NCBI GenBank assembly: GCA_023511795.1
Contig: JAIMAU010000003.1
Coordinates: 62,001 to 126,000, forward strand
From: Armatimonadota bacterium
GTDB taxonomy: Bacteria; Armatimonadota; UBA5829; DTJY01
Direction of reading: 5' to 3'
DNA length: 64,000 nt
Shown: one piece after another, positions 1 to 8,881 of the stretch
Layout of the letters: each line of letters starts with the position of its first letter
Numbering within the stretch: the stretch's first letter is position 1
Translations under genes and position numbers: made by a program
Notes under the pieces: model-generated
Seen by the model: only the letters and a program-made list of their open reading frames with translations
The model's database searches: none
What the model was told of the DNA's origin: nothing

Positions 1-63
1 CAATCCTGCTATTGAACCTAAGATACATCTTCCGATTGCAGAAAGTGCTTCACGACGGTTCAT
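1..63 (-). CDS. N-terminal fragment of a Tat-exported protein (cut by window edge)
   Basis: Reading leftwards from the ATG at 63, 21 codons stay open to the window edge. The peptide begins MNRREALSAIGR and continues into a glycine/isoleucine-rich stretch. An Arg-Arg pair followed by E-A-L and then a small hydrophobic core is the layout of a twin-arginine signal peptide, which exports folded and often cofactor-bearing proteins. Only the signal is visible, so the mature protein cannot be named. Gfo/Idh oxidoreductases and sugar isomerase/epimerase proteins of this kind of bacterium often carry such a signal, and the neighbours are sugar genes, but that is only a guess. No convincing Shine-Dalgarno precedes the ATG; the preceding bases are A/T-rich. 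The gap from here to the symporter gene (64-320) shows no further gene. Confidence 0.5.
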   Translation of the reverse strand, partial: MNRREALSAIGRCILGSIAGL

Positions 64-320
64 TTTATATGCTTTTTTTTCGAAAAACCAAGCGCAATTC
101 CCTTTTACTTTTTACCCTAACATGCCAAAGTCAATACCCACTTTTTGCTTGGCCAAACAGCATAAACACTAAATTGGGCTAATAGCTGAACTGCGTTGTC
201 TTTCGCCAGAAGAAATCAAAGGTTGGTTGTATAATTTCAAAGCAGACTTCTGCGGTTGCCGAGGCTTTTCCTAGCAGCCTGGGTAAAAGTCATTAATTTC
301 TTATATTCCGAATGCCTTGA

Positions 321-2099
321 CTACTCAGACCAAACGCGAAGCACGCCGCCAATAAAAAGCACACACATTCCACCAACAGCCATTGCGGTTGCCAGCGAAA
401 AACCCCAAGATGCCGAAATAGCTCCAAAAAGAAATGCTAGGAACCCAGCGATTACCAATGATAAACCAATCTTGCCGCGGAAACTGTTTGGAATCAGTAG
501 AAAAACATCTTTCTCGTCATCAGCACTTTTGCGAAAATACGTCCAAATTCTGACAGGCCCTTCGCTTTGCGCAGGCTTTGTTAGAAGGCTAACGATTGGC
601 GTAACAATTAATGCCGTTCCCGAGCTAACAAAAGGAGCGATATTCCTGAGGGCGGGCTCTAGATGCTTCAATCTTTCATGCCAGCCGACCGCCCATACAT
701 CAACTTTGCCAGGGATAGCACTCATCAAAGGATATAGAATATTTTGGAAATACGTTGGAGTCACCACCAGGTATGTAAGAATGCCAGCCAAGCCACCCAT
801 AAAAAATCCCGCCATTGCCCCCTGCCAGGTTGTACGTTTCCACATCAATCCCCAAATTACTGTGACAACAAATAACGGCAGGTCCACTATTCCAACGACT
901 GTTAGATTAGCTCTGACAGCACCGGAAACAGAATGCATGAGTAGATAATACGCTACCCAAAGCATAAGCGCTCCACAAATAAGAGAGCTAAATCTAGCTG
1001 CATATATTAACTGGCGCTGGCTTGGCTCCTTTCGCTTCATCGCTCGAAATACATCATTTGCGAATAAAGTAGCGACCGAATTGATATCCGCTGTTATGGT
1101 TGAAACCTGTGCAGCAACCAATCCACAAAGCACAAGACCAAGTATGCCCCTTCCCACCTGCGGCAGATATGTAGCCAAGAACCATGGAATCGCATGATCA
1201 GGGTTCTCTATAGGCCCGGGATGTATTTTTGCCAAAGCGACGCCTGGAAGTATCCAAAGAAAAGCAAGCGGGGTTGTTATCAGGCCCGATAGAACCATTC
1301 CTTGCGCTCCAATTCGAGGGTTCCTTGCTCCAAGTGCACGCTGCAGTATTACTTGGTCTACGGTTGCCCACTTTGTAGAAATTAAGAGTATCGCAAGTAT
1401 AAACAACCAATTGAATTCGCTTGCTCCAGCAGGCACCAGTTGGACATGTACTGGCTTCCCATGGGTTTGAAGCCAATTAATCAGTGTTGGCGTACCTCCT
1501 GCCAAGTGAACAGCGATTGGGAGAGTGATTAACCCACCCAGAATAATCAGCGCAAACTGGAGGGAATCCATAATTGCAACCGCCCATGCGCCGCCAATCG
1601 CAGAATACATGATTGCAATTAGTGAGAAAACCATCAGCCAACCCCATGGGTTGTTCCAGCCGGTGATTTGAATGCCTGTTGTCGTTGCAACATAAAGAAA
1701 AATTCCAAGAAATATGCAAAGCCTAATCCCCCAAAAGGCACCAACCAATACACGCAAAAAGCGACTGTATCGGATTTCTAGAAACTCTGGAATTGAACGT
1801 ACTCGCAAACGACGCATGATTGGTATGACAAAAAGCCCCGACAATACCAACGCCATATTGCCAGTCCAATTTTGCCAGATAATCGAGATGCCCCTCTGAA
1901 ATGCGATTCCTCCCATGGAGATGAAGTGGAACATGCTAAGATTAGTAGCGGTTATCGTAGCCCCGAGGATGAAAGGAGTCAACTGCCGACCAGCCACAAA
2001 TATGTCATCCGAGTGCCTGATAAGCTTCGAGAGCGTTAATCCCGCCAACGCAAGACCGCTGAGGAATATGCCGATAATAGCATAGTCAACCCATGTCAT
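321..2099 (-). CDS. Sodium:solute symporter (SSS family)
   Basis: A 592-residue polytopic membrane protein of the sodium/solute symporter family (SglT/PutP/PanF relatives), which couples Na+ entry to uptake of a sugar, amino acid or other small solute. The start MTWVDYAIIGIFLSG and the following VAGRQLTPFILGAT are typical of the first two helices; thirteen or more hydrophobic segments follow, and the last two lie near residues 540-590. It is the third gene of a short operon behind a fucose-isomerase-like enzyme and a 38-residue membrane peptide, with 36 bases between that peptide's stop and this ATG. The context suggests a sugar or sugar-acid substrate. Substrate specificity cannot be read from sequence in this family. 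Confidence 0.88.
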   Translation of the reverse strand: MTWVDYAIIGIFLSGLALAGLTLSKLIRHSDDIFVAGRQLTPFILGATITATNLSMFHFISMGGIAFQRGISIIWQNWTGNMALVLSGLFVIPIMRRLRVRSIPEFLEIRYSRFLRVLVGAFWGIRLCIFLGIFLYVATTTGIQITGWNNPWGWLMVFSLIAIMYSAIGGAWAVAIMDSLQFALIILGGLITLPIAVHLAGGTPTLINWLQTHGKPVHVQLVPAGASEFNWLFILAILLISTKWATVDQVILQRALGARNPRIGAQGMVLSGLITTPLAFLWILPGVALAKIHPGPIENPDHAIPWFLATYLPQVGRGILGLVLCGLVAAQVSTITADINSVATLFANDVFRAMKRKEPSQRQLIYAARFSSLICGALMLWVAYYLLMHSVSGAVRANLTVVGIVDLPLFVVTVIWGLMWKRTTWQGAMAGFFMGGLAGILTYLVVTPTYFQNILYPLMSAIPGKVDVWAVGWHERLKHLEPALRNIAPFVSSGTALIVTPIVSLLTKPAQSEGPVRIWTYFRKSADDEKDVFLLIPNSFRGKIGLSLVIAGFLAFLFGAISASWGFSLATAMAVGGMCVLFIGGVLRVWSE

Positions 2100-2135
2100 A
2101 ATCTAAACCTTGTGATAAAAGTTCACTTCTTCGTC

Positions 2136-2252
2136 TCAGCGCTCTTCCTTGAGTCGTTTAGCGATCTGTCTGAATTCACTTATGGGTACAGCAATCCAGA
2201 TGCACAAAATCAGAAAACCGCATCCTTCAATCGCCCACAGCATCCAATCCAT
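2136..2252 (-). CDS. 38-residue single-pass membrane peptide beside the symporter
   Basis: A short frame starting MDWMLWAIEGCGFLILCIW, followed by a charged tail ending RLKEER. AAGGAG lies seven bases before the ATG, a strong ribosome binding site. One hydrophobic helix of about 20 residues is followed by a basic/acidic cytoplasmic-looking tail. It is placed 42 bases after the fucose-isomerase-like gene and 36 bases before the sodium:solute symporter gene, all on one strand. Small membrane subunits encoded directly upstream of SSS transporters are known elsewhere (for example the YhdT/PanF and DUF485/ActP pairs), so an accessory role in symporter assembly or activity is a reasonable inference. 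I do not recognise the family. Confidence rests on the ribosome binding site and position. Confidence 0.65.
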   Translation of the reverse strand: MDWMLWAIEGCGFLILCIWIAVPISEFRQIAKRLKEER

Positions 2253-2294
2253 AGATAGCTCCTTAATACTAGCAATAAAATATGATTATACCTT

Positions 2295-3755
2295 TCAATC
2301 CGTTCTCACAAATTCAAATGGCGCCTGGCGAGTATATACGCCGGGTATTGCTTGCCCTCCATGGTACACCGCCATACCCAAGTAGTTTCCAAACACCTCA
2401 TGGAGCACATTTCCAACATGTCCACGAGTAACCGCTACATGATGTGTAAAATGATCGAGTAGAATGTCGCGATAGATATGCTGGAGCCGCGGAATCCTAC
2501 ACCACGCCCCGGCACCAAAAGTCGCCGCTGGTCCCTCGAAGAATCCCTGTGCGATAAATGCTTTCCAACCCTCTCCTGGAAGTCCCTGTGCTACTCGGCA
2601 CAAGGTTACTGACCCTGGCCTCACTCGAAGCTCTAGCACACCGGTTGATATCTCTGGACCTATGTGCTTGCTCATGATTCCCTGCACGTTCATTTTTGGC
2701 TTTTCTTTGGCAAAAGAGGGTGGAAAAACGCCACAATGCCAAAGATTCACCAATTCCTGATCGCTGTTGTGTAAATTGTTCCAGTCGAGCAATGCTGCTG
2801 ATGAATTTGATGCAAGCGTAAGTGCATACATCGAGAGTGCGCCGAGCACATCTGCCTCGCACGCAACTGGTACGCCAGCATCTCCTATCCGCCCAAGCAC
2901 TCCACACGCGACTATGCCGTAGTTAAGCTGGAGCGAATTCCAACATTGGACTGCCACTGCATTCATATCGAACTGGACAATCATATCTTCAAGAGCTCGT
3001 TCAAACTTCGCAATCTTTAGAAGTATATCAGGCGAAATGAGCGATGTATCTATCTTTGCCTGGATGTCTTGCATCTTTGCCTGCACTCCAGGCTCGTTGT
3101 CATTAAGCCGATTCGCCGCACCCAGGAGCTCCGATAGATCCTTCAGAACGACTGTAACACCTATCTGTTGAAGCATTTTCTCATCATAGCGGCAGGTCCA
3201 GAACGCCTCTGGGCGCGGTCCTATTTGACCAATGCGTGCTCCGCGCATTCCCTTTATTACTCTGCAGATACGTATAAAATGGTCAAGCTCCGTAAGAAAA
3301 CCGTCCTCACCGGGATAACAAATCGGAGTTTGAGCAATGGTGTATTTTATGCCTGCTTGGCGTAGTGCCTCGGCTATTGAGAGAAGTCCGCAGAAGGCAT
3401 CGCGTCTTGGAAGATTGGGGCGAAGAACTTCTTCCTCATGACAGCCAAAGATCATTACTGGAACGACTTTGCCGGAGCCCTCGACCGCTGTGACACATGC
3501 TTGTTCATCGCCGAAATTCATTGCGCCGATGATTATACCGTCAACTCCAGCTGAGCGGAAAAGTTCGCCACACTTGCGCCCTTCGTCTCGATTCTTGACG
3601 CACCCAGCCTCCGTCACATTCTTGTCAGGGACAACTACCTCAACACCAAGCCTTCCAAACGCATTGAGAGTCTGGTCCCGCATTTTCAGCGCCAGCTCGG
3701 TTGAAAAATAACGCCTGTTTGCGGGAACAAAGCCAATCTTTACAGGCATGCTCAT
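2295..3755 (-). CDS. L-fucose/L-arabinose isomerase-family protein
   Basis: A 486-residue protein of the fucose isomerase-like fold. The N-terminal part (about 1-170) has the Rossmann-like pattern IGFVPANRRYF...VDGIIIGAMNFGDEQA seen in this family, and the C-terminal part (about 300-470) contains the metal/substrate region with ELRVRPGSVTLCRV and HHVAVTRGHVG. Family members interconvert aldoses and ketoses (L-fucose/L-fuculose, L-arabinose/L-ribulose) using a divalent metal; many environmental homologues have unknown sugars. It is first in an operon with a small membrane peptide and a sodium symporter, suggesting uptake and isomerisation of one sugar. ATG at 3755 or 3749 could be the start; AAGGAG is about 11 bases ahead of the first. 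A promoter is visible at 3789-3817. Confidence 0.8.
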   Translation of the reverse strand: MSMPVKIGFVPANRRYFSTELALKMRDQTLNAFGRLGVEVVVPDKNVTEAGCVKNRDEGRKCGELFRSAGVDGIIIGAMNFGDEQACVTAVEGSGKVVPVMIFGCHEEEVLRPNLPRRDAFCGLLSIAEALRQAGIKYTIAQTPICYPGEDGFLTELDHFIRICRVIKGMRGARIGQIGPRPEAFWTCRYDEKMLQQIGVTVVLKDLSELLGAANRLNDNEPGVQAKMQDIQAKIDTSLISPDILLKIAKFERALEDMIVQFDMNAVAVQCWNSLQLNYGIVACGVLGRIGDAGVPVACEADVLGALSMYALTLASNSSAALLDWNNLHNSDQELVNLWHCGVFPPSFAKEKPKMNVQGIMSKHIGPEISTGVLELRVRPGSVTLCRVAQGLPGEGWKAFIAQGFFEGPAATFGAGAWCRIPRLQHIYRDILLDHFTHHVAVTRGHVGNVLHEVFGNYLGMAVYHGGQAIPGVYTRQAPFEFVRTD

Positions 3756-3788
3756 TTTCGCGCTTCTCCTTATCGTTTAATTGCAAAT

Positions 3789-3817
3789 ACAATACCAAAT
3801 AAGAGAGTTTTGGTCAA
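3789..3817 (-). promoter_or_regulatory. Promoter of the fucose-isomerase/symporter operon
   Basis: On the minus strand, TTGACC (3812-3817) and TATTGT (3789-3794) are separated by 17 bases, a good match to a housekeeping sigma promoter. Transcription would begin near 3782, giving a leader of about 27 bases before the ATG at 3755. Confidence 0.6.
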
Positions 3818-3869
3818 GTAAGATTCCAATAAGAGGAAATGATAGTCTCTAGCATACATTTTTCGGATA

Positions 3870-3878
3870 TGATATAAT
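3870..3878 (+). promoter_or_regulatory. Extended -10 promoter of nuoABCD
   Basis: TGATATAAT: a perfect TATAAT hexamer at 3873-3878 preceded by the TGn extension. No good -35 lies 16-18 bases upstream, as is usual for extended -10 promoters. Predicted start near 3885, about 45 bases before the nuoA ATG at 3930. Confidence 0.5.
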
Positions 3879-3929
3879 ACTTGGAATCATGTTTTCTTTG
3901 TGTGTTCTATTGCTTTTGGGGCTAAACCG

Positions 3930-4319
3930 ATGCAAAACAATTACGCATATATTGGGCTATTGGTAATAATTGGAGTTGCGTTCTGCGTTATAGCCATGTG
4001 GCTCTCATGGGCGCTGAGGCCTACGCACAAGTCTGTGGGCTCAAAAAGAGAAACATATGAGTGCGGTGAGGTTCCTTTTGGTGATGCATGGAAGCAATTT
4101 CGCATCGGCTACTACATATTCGCACTGGTATTTGTCATCTTTGACGTCGAAGCCGTATTTATTTTCCCTTGGGCTGCAGTTTTAAAGAGCCTAAAGGCCA
4201 TGCAATTCGGACACATAAACATGGCTGTATTTGCATTTATTGAAATGATGATTTTCATTGCAATCCTGTTAATCGGGCTCATATATGCGTGGTGGAAGGG
4301 AGTTCTGCGGTGGGAATAG
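3930..4319 (+). CDS. nuoA: NADH-quinone oxidoreductase subunit A
   Basis: A small three-helix membrane subunit of complex I (129 residues from this ATG). It contains the family signature [19 protein letters not shown] and the [24 protein letters not shown] helix with its conserved acidic residues. NuoA helps form the quinone chamber together with NuoH, NuoJ and NuoK. The frame could be extended to a GTG at 3900, but [11 protein letters not shown] from 3930 matches the usual family start better and a GGGG run precedes it. It opens a block nuoABCD; the coding end overlaps the nuoB start. Confidence 0.93.
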   Translation: MQNNYAYIGLLVIIGVAFCVIAMWLSWALRPTHKSVGSKRETYECGEVPFGDAWKQFRIGYYIFALVFVIFDVEAVFIFPWAAVLKSLKAMQFGHINMAVFAFIEMMIFIAILLIGLIYAWWKGVLRWE

Positions 4320-4816
4320 CTGAGAAGCTACCAGAGGGAAACATAATTACTACTTCATTGGATACAGTATTAAATTGGGCACGCACATCTTCCCTTTGGT
4401 ACATGCTCTTTGGCCTCGCATGCTGTGCAATTGAACTGATGGCAACTGGAGCAGCCAGGTTTGATTTCGACAGATTTGGCATGATGTTCCGAGCATCGCC
4501 AAGACAGAGCGACCTAATGATTGTCGCCGGTACAGTCACAAAAAAAATGGCACCCAGAATACGCCGCCTATGGGAGCAGATGGCAGAACCAAGATATGTG
4601 ATTGCGATGGGAGGATGTGCAATATCAGGCGGACCTTTCTACGATTCGTATAGTGTCGTGAAGGGTGTTGACGAAGTTATACCGGTTGATGTTTATCTTC
4701 CCGGCTGTCCGCCGAGACCAGAGGCGCTCCTCCACGCATGCATAAAACTCCGCGAGAAAATCCGTAAGGAGACTATCGCAACAAAAAAACATAATGTGGA
4801 AGCAATAAAGCAATAG
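4310..4816 (+). CDS. nuoB: NADH-quinone oxidoreductase subunit B
   Basis: The subunit that carries the terminal iron-sulfur cluster N2, which passes electrons to quinone. The cluster ligands are visible: the tandem cysteines in [10 protein letters not shown], the cysteine in MGGCAISGG and the cysteine in [10 protein letters not shown] chose the GTG at 4310 because AAGGGAG (4296-4302) lies seven bases before it; the frame extends to another GTG at 4289 that has no ribosome binding site. With this start the gene overlaps the end of nuoA by ten bases. About 168 residues, normal for the family. Confidence 0.93.
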   Translation: MGIAEKLPEGNIITTSLDTVLNWARTSSLWYMLFGLACCAIELMATGAARFDFDRFGMMFRASPRQSDLMIVAGTVTKKMAPRIRRLWEQMAEPRYVIAMGGCAISGGPFYDSYSVVKGVDEVIPVDVYLPGCPPRPEALLHACIKLREKIRKETIATKKHNVEAIKQ

Positions 4817-4843
4817 AAAGAAAATCACTTAAAAAGTAGTTGT

Positions 4844-4877
4844 TAGCAATTGCTAGCAGGTTTTGAGAAATCTGCTA
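4844..4877 (+). repeat. Overlapping inverted repeats between nuoB and nuoC
   Basis: A perfect 12-base palindrome TAGCAATTGCTA (4844-4855) overlaps the left arm of a second hairpin, TAGCAG (4854-4859) pairing with CTGCTA (4872-4877) around a 12-base loop. The two structures share TA and so exclude each other in RNA. There is no T-run, so this is not an obvious terminator; an mRNA processing or stability element is possible. Confidence 0.4.
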
Positions 4878-4911
4878 CTTTCACTTTATTACTGAACTTG
4901 TCGAAAAAAAA

Positions 4912-5355
4912 ATGACCTTGGAAACTATAAAAAACATAATTGAAGAACGCTTCCCCAACTCAAGCGAAGCATTCGAGGAAGTCTCCGGCAAACCAACGCT
5001 CACAGTCAAAGCCAGCGATATTGTAAAGGTATGCCGATTCCTAAAAGAAAATCCAGACCTCTGCTTTGACTATCTGATGTCGCTCACGGCTGTCGAGTGG
5101 CCCGACCGATTTGACATCGTTTACCATCTCTACTCAATCGAAAAGAAGCACTTCCTAACTTTAAAAATTAAAACTGACAAGGAGAACTGCGAAGTGCCAT
5201 CGATTACGTCGGTTTGGAATGCAGCTAATTGGCAGGAACGAGAGGTCTTCGACATGTTTGGCATTCGATTTGACGGACACCCAAACCTCAAGAGAATACT
5301 TCTCGAACCCACTTGGGAGGGCTTCCCACTGAGAAAGGATTATGTAGAACAATAA
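4912..5355 (+). CDS. nuoC: NADH-quinone oxidoreductase subunit C
   Basis: The 30-kDa-type peripheral-arm subunit of complex I, 147 residues. The diagnostic region is TSVWNAANWQEREVFDMFGIRFDGHPNLKRILLEPTWEG..PLRKDY, including the E-R-E-(V/T)-(F/Y)-D-(M/L)-F-G motif. NuoC has no cofactor and braces NuoD and NuoB next to the quinone site. It is separate from NuoD here, unlike the fused NuoCD of enterobacteria. There are 95 bases between nuoB and nuoC, holding the inverted repeats described separately. The region before the ATG is A-rich and lacks a clear Shine-Dalgarno. Confidence 0.93.
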   Translation: MTLETIKNIIEERFPNSSEAFEEVSGKPTLTVKASDIVKVCRFLKENPDLCFDYLMSLTAVEWPDRFDIVYHLYSIEKKHFLTLKIKTDKENCEVPSITSVWNAANWQEREVFDMFGIRFDGHPNLKRILLEPTWEGFPLRKDYVEQ

Positions 5356-5394
5356 ACAAAGAGTAATTCAAGTATGAAGAAGATGGTCTAGAAT

Positions 5395-6504
5395 ATGCCT
5401 ACAAACACACTAAAAACTGAAGAAATTCAAATAAGTATGGGCCCCCAGCACCCTAGTACACATGGGGTGCTCAGGGTAGTGCTTACGCTGGATGGAGAGA
5501 TAGTTGTTGACGCCCAACCAGATATAGGCTATCTCCACAGGGGCATCGAAAAATTAGCCGAAAAGCGTTCATACCTTCAATTTGTCACCCTTACCGACCG
5601 AACGGACTACCTCTCCTCAATGCTGAACAATGAAGTCTATGCCTTAGCAGTCGAAAAGCTCATGGGCATCGAAGTCCCTGAACGTGCTGAGTTTATCCGA
5701 GTTATTATGATGGAGCTAAATCGCATTGCTAGCCATCTTGTATTTGTAGGAGCTTTTGGACTTGATCTCGGAGCCAGCACACCGTTCATTTATGCCTTCC
5801 GCGAGAGAGAAGATATCGTTGACCTGTTCGAGATGGCCTGTGGAGCACGCTTAACCTACAACTACATCCGACCTGGAGGCGTGGCGCGTGACCTGCCGGC
5901 TGGTTTTGACAAAAAATGTAGGGCTTTCTTAAAAAAGATGCCTGCCCGGATGGACGAGATAGACGATCTCTTCAGCAAGAATGAAATAGTTTTAATTAGG
6001 ACACGCGGAGTCGGCTGTATCTCAGCCGAAGATGCTGTTAATTATGGAATGAGCGGACCAAATTTGCGCGGTTCAGGCGTGCCATTCGACGTCAGAAAGG
6101 ATGACCCATATTCAGTATATGGTCGTTTGGACTTCAAAGTAGTAACGCAAACTTCGGGAGACTGTCTAGGAAGATATCTAGTTCGAACTGGCGAAATTAG
6201 GGAAAGCCTGAAAATCGTTGAACAGGCACTCGACATGCTCCCTGAAGGCGAGTATACTGCCAAAGTACCCAGGGTGCTAAAACCTCCTGCAGGAGAAGTC
6301 TACACCCATATCGAATCATCAAGAGGAGATCTTGGTGTATACCTGATTAGCGATGGTTCTACTAACCCATATCGTCTCCATTGGCGAGCACCATCGTTTA
6401 TTAATTTGGCAGCCCTTAGAGAAATGATGAAAGGCTGGAAAGTAGCTGACACTGTTGCAATCATTGGCAGTCTTGACATAGTCCTAGGTGAAGTTGACAG
6501 ATAA
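5395..6504 (+). CDS. nuoD: NADH-quinone oxidoreductase subunit D
   Basis: The 49-kDa-type subunit, 369 residues, related to [NiFe]-hydrogenase large subunits but without the nickel cysteines. It starts near the conserved ISMGPQHPSTHGVLR, followed by GYLHRGIEK, and includes LNRIASHLVF, RPGGVARDLP, and ends with the conserved IIGSLDIVLGEVDR. The histidine of GPQHPSTHG and the tyrosine region near YLQFVTLTDRTDYLS line the quinone head-group site. It closes the nuoABCD block; the usual nuoEFG do not follow. Instead a membrane PIN-TRAM protein gene starts 13 bases later. Confidence 0.94.
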   Translation: MPTNTLKTEEIQISMGPQHPSTHGVLRVVLTLDGEIVVDAQPDIGYLHRGIEKLAEKRSYLQFVTLTDRTDYLSSMLNNEVYALAVEKLMGIEVPERAEFIRVIMMELNRIASHLVFVGAFGLDLGASTPFIYAFREREDIVDLFEMACGARLTYNYIRPGGVARDLPAGFDKKCRAFLKKMPARMDEIDDLFSKNEIVLIRTRGVGCISAEDAVNYGMSGPNLRGSGVPFDVRKDDPYSVYGRLDFKVVTQTSGDCLGRYLVRTGEIRESLKIVEQALDMLPEGEYTAKVPRVLKPPAGEVYTHIESSRGDLGVYLISDGSTNPYRLHWRAPSFINLAALREMMKGWKVADTVAIIGSLDIVLGEVDR

Positions 6505-6516
6505 GGGGGTGAAAAC

Positions 6517-7737
6517 TTGTCAGCAAGGCCATTTTGGATTCTTCTTGCAATAGCCGCAATCATACTTGTCCTCTGGTTAGTAATTAAGCCTATAGCTGAC
6601 ATGCGCATTACCGACGACCTGTTGGGAATGCACCAGCCTGGTCTAGGCCGTGCAGAGATTAACCAAATGACGTTCGTACAGCGCTGGCTCCAGTGGTACG
6701 CATTCCATCAGGTTAGAGCCATAATAATCACCACAGCCCTTGTACTAATGGGAATTTTTGGTGGAATCCTCATAGCTTCGGTGGTTTTCCGCAATCTAGT
6801 CAGCTTTAGCAAGAAATTCGAGCACATGGACGGCATCGATAAGATTGCATTATTCCTAGGGCTCTCCATTGGCTTATTACTAAGCATCGTATTCGTGCCA
6901 TTCATATCCAGCCGAGCAGGTGATGCTTATTGGTTCCTAGCTATAGTCGTCTTTGTCGCACTGATGTACATTTCGGTATGGACAACCATGAGTATCAAAG
7001 ACGAGCTTAGGCATTACTTTCCTGGGCTGGCGCGAGTCAGCGAACTAGGCACCAAGGAATATCAGAAGCCAAAAGTTCTCGACACGAACGTCATAATTGA
7101 CGGTCGAATTGCAGATATTTGCCGCACAGGATTTCTTGAGGGGACAATTTACGTCCCGAACTTTGTATTAGAGGAGCTAAGGCATATCGCCGATTCGGAA
7201 GACTTCCTTAGGCGAGCTAGGGGCCGCCGAGGCTTAGACATTCTCAACCAAATGCAAAAAGAGCTGAACTTGATTGTAAAAAGCTTTGAGACAGTTGACC
7301 CAACAGATGCTGAAGAGGTTGACGAAAAACTGGTAAAAGTCGCAAAAGACATCGGCGGTTGTATTGTCACCAACGACTTTAACCTAAACAAGGTGGCAGA
7401 ACTTCATGGTGTCACCGTCCTCAATGTAAATGAATTAGCTAATTCGCTCAAGCCGGTAGTGCTTCCAGGTGAGGAACTAACGGTTTCTATAATCAAAGAG
7501 GGCAAGGAGTCTAATCAGGGAATCGCTTATCTAGACGATGGTACAATGATTGTTGTGGAGGGCGGAAAAAAACACATCGGCGAGACCATCGACGTAGTTG
7601 TCACTAGCGTTCTACAGACTGTAGCGGGAAAAATGATTTTTGCAAACCTCAAAGCCGTTCAGGAAGAAGAGGATGAGTTGATTGAGCGCAATATCCGCAA
7701 TTATTCCAGCATCCGGCCTCGGAAGAAGATTAAGTAG
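6517..7737 (+). CDS. Membrane-anchored PIN-TRAM nuclease, YacL type
   Basis: 406 residues, starting with TTG behind AAGGGGGTG. One predicted helix lies at about 6-24, then a soluble stretch of 40 residues, then three helices at about 67-92, 108-131 and 136-156. A PIN nuclease domain follows (about 185-310), with the acidic residues of [15 protein letters not shown] (D189, D195), the glutamates of [10 protein letters not shown] and the aspartate of [13 protein letters not shown]-terminal TRAM RNA-binding domain spans about 325-390 ([22 protein letters not shown]). YacL-like proteins are poorly characterised; the fold predicts metal-dependent RNA cleavage at the membrane. In many bacteria yacL-like genes sit just before ispD, as here. 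Its 3' end overlaps the ispDF start by 56 bases. Confidence 0.85.
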   Translation: MSARPFWILLAIAAIILVLWLVIKPIADMRITDDLLGMHQPGLGRAEINQMTFVQRWLQWYAFHQVRAIIITTALVLMGIFGGILIASVVFRNLVSFSKKFEHMDGIDKIALFLGLSIGLLLSIVFVPFISSRAGDAYWFLAIVVFVALMYISVWTTMSIKDELRHYFPGLARVSELGTKEYQKPKVLDTNVIIDGRIADICRTGFLEGTIYVPNFVLEELRHIADSEDFLRRARGRRGLDILNQMQKELNLIVKSFETVDPTDAEEVDEKLVKVAKDIGGCIVTNDFNLNKVAELHGVTVLNVNELANSLKPVVLPGEELTVSIIKEGKESNQGIAYLDDGTMIVVEGGKKHIGETIDVVVTSVLQTVAGKMIFANLKAVQEEEDELIERNIRNYSSIRPRKKIK

Positions 7738-8881
7738 GGGGATAAGCAAAGCTTTCGTCCCCCTACTAGGTAAACCACTCATTGTCTTTACACTCCGTCC
7801 TTTTGAACTATCCCCTTCTATTGGTGAGATTGTACTTGTTGTCGGAGAAGACGACGTTCCTCATGCAAAGCAAATTCTGAAAGACTATGACATCAAGAAA
7901 GTTAAACAAGTAGTTGCGGGCGGGAAAGAGCGGCAAGATTCTGTCCGCAATGGCCTTAGCTCAATCTCCTCTGATGCGGAAATTATAGTTATCCATGACG
8001 GAGCACGTCCCTTAGTAAACTCTAAGATTATCGAAGATTCAATTAAAGCTGCAAAGGACTATGGCGCCGCGGTGGCAGCAGTACCCGTCACGGATACAAT
8101 TAAAACCTCCACTAACGGACTATTGGTTGAATCCACGCTAGACCGCAACAAGCTTTACGCAGTTCAAACCCCTCAAACTTTCAAGCGAGAGGTAATTACT
8201 GCCGCTTACGAGCGCGCATATGCCGATGGATTCTACGGTACGGACGATGCCTCCCTGGTTGAGCGCATCGGCATCCCAGTCGTCCTTGTCGCTGGCTCGC
8301 ACGAAAACATAAAGGTCACTACACCAACAGATCTCATAATTGCGGAGGCAATCTTGAGTAAGAGAGTTCCATATTGTTTTCAAACCAAAGTTGGCTATGG
8401 ATACGACGTCCACCAATTAAAAAAAGGTAGAAGGCTATACTTAGGTGGTATCGAGTTTGAGAGTGAGGAAGGACTGATTGGTCACTCGGACGCAGATGTA
8501 ATGCTGCACGCAGTAATGGATGCCGTTCTCGGAGCTGCTGGCCTTGGGGACATTGGAAAATTATTTCCAAATACCGACCCAAAGTACAAAGACATCCGAA
8601 GCACAAAATTATTGGCAGAGGTCGGCAAGTTGATTGCAAGTGAAGGCTGGGCGGTAGGAAATGTTGATGTGATGCTACTAGCCGAGCGCCCCAAAATTTC
8701 GGCTCGAATTGCCGAAATGCGCGCAGAAATCGCGAAAGGACTTGGAATCAGTCGTGACCAAGTGAACATAAAAGCCTCGACATCCGAGGGGCTCGGTTTT
8801 GTCGGCAGAGGTGAGGGCATAGCCTGCCATGCGGTGGCGACAGTATATCCATCCACAAATCATGGAGGAATTCAAAAGTGA
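7682..8881 (+). CDS. ispDF: Bifunctional IspD-IspF (MEP isoprenoid pathway)
   Basis: A 399-residue fusion. Residues 1 to about 230 are IspD, 2-C-methyl-D-erythritol 4-phosphate cytidylyltransferase, with the nucleotide loop [33 protein letters not shown] and [10 protein letters not shown]. Residues about 236-395 are IspF, MECDP synthase, with GYGYDVHQL and the zinc ligands of DVHQ and [15 protein letters not shown], then [16 protein letters not shown] and [13 protein letters not shown]. The enzymes perform non-consecutive steps (3 and 5) of the MEP pathway, which supplies IPP/DMAPP, here needed for quinone tails. Start is TTG inside the nuclease gene behind GGATGAG. The IspDF fusion is well known in alpha- and epsilonproteobacteria. 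Confidence 0.95.
   Translation: MSAISAIIPASGLGRRLSRGISKAFVPLLGKPLIVFTLRPFELSPSIGEIVLVVGEDDVPHAKQILKDYDIKKVKQVVAGGKERQDSVRNGLSSISSDAEIIVIHDGARPLVNSKIIEDSIKAAKDYGAAVAAVPVTDTIKTSTNGLLVESTLDRNKLYAVQTPQTFKREVITAAYERAYADGFYGTDDASLVERIGIPVVLVAGSHENIKVTTPTDLIIAEAILSKRVPYCFQTKVGYGYDVHQLKKGRRLYLGGIEFESEEGLIGHSDADVMLHAVMDAVLGAAGLGDIGKLFPNTDPKYKDIRSTKLLAEVGKLIASEGWAVGNVDVMLLAERPKISARIAEMRAEIAKGLGISRDQVNIKASTSEGLGFVGRGEGIACHAVATVYPSTNHGGIQK

Noticed and set aside
256-948. 230-codon open frame on the plus strand
   Set aside because: It lies antisense within the symporter gene, has no ribosome binding site and no family-like sequence; a shadow of codon bias.
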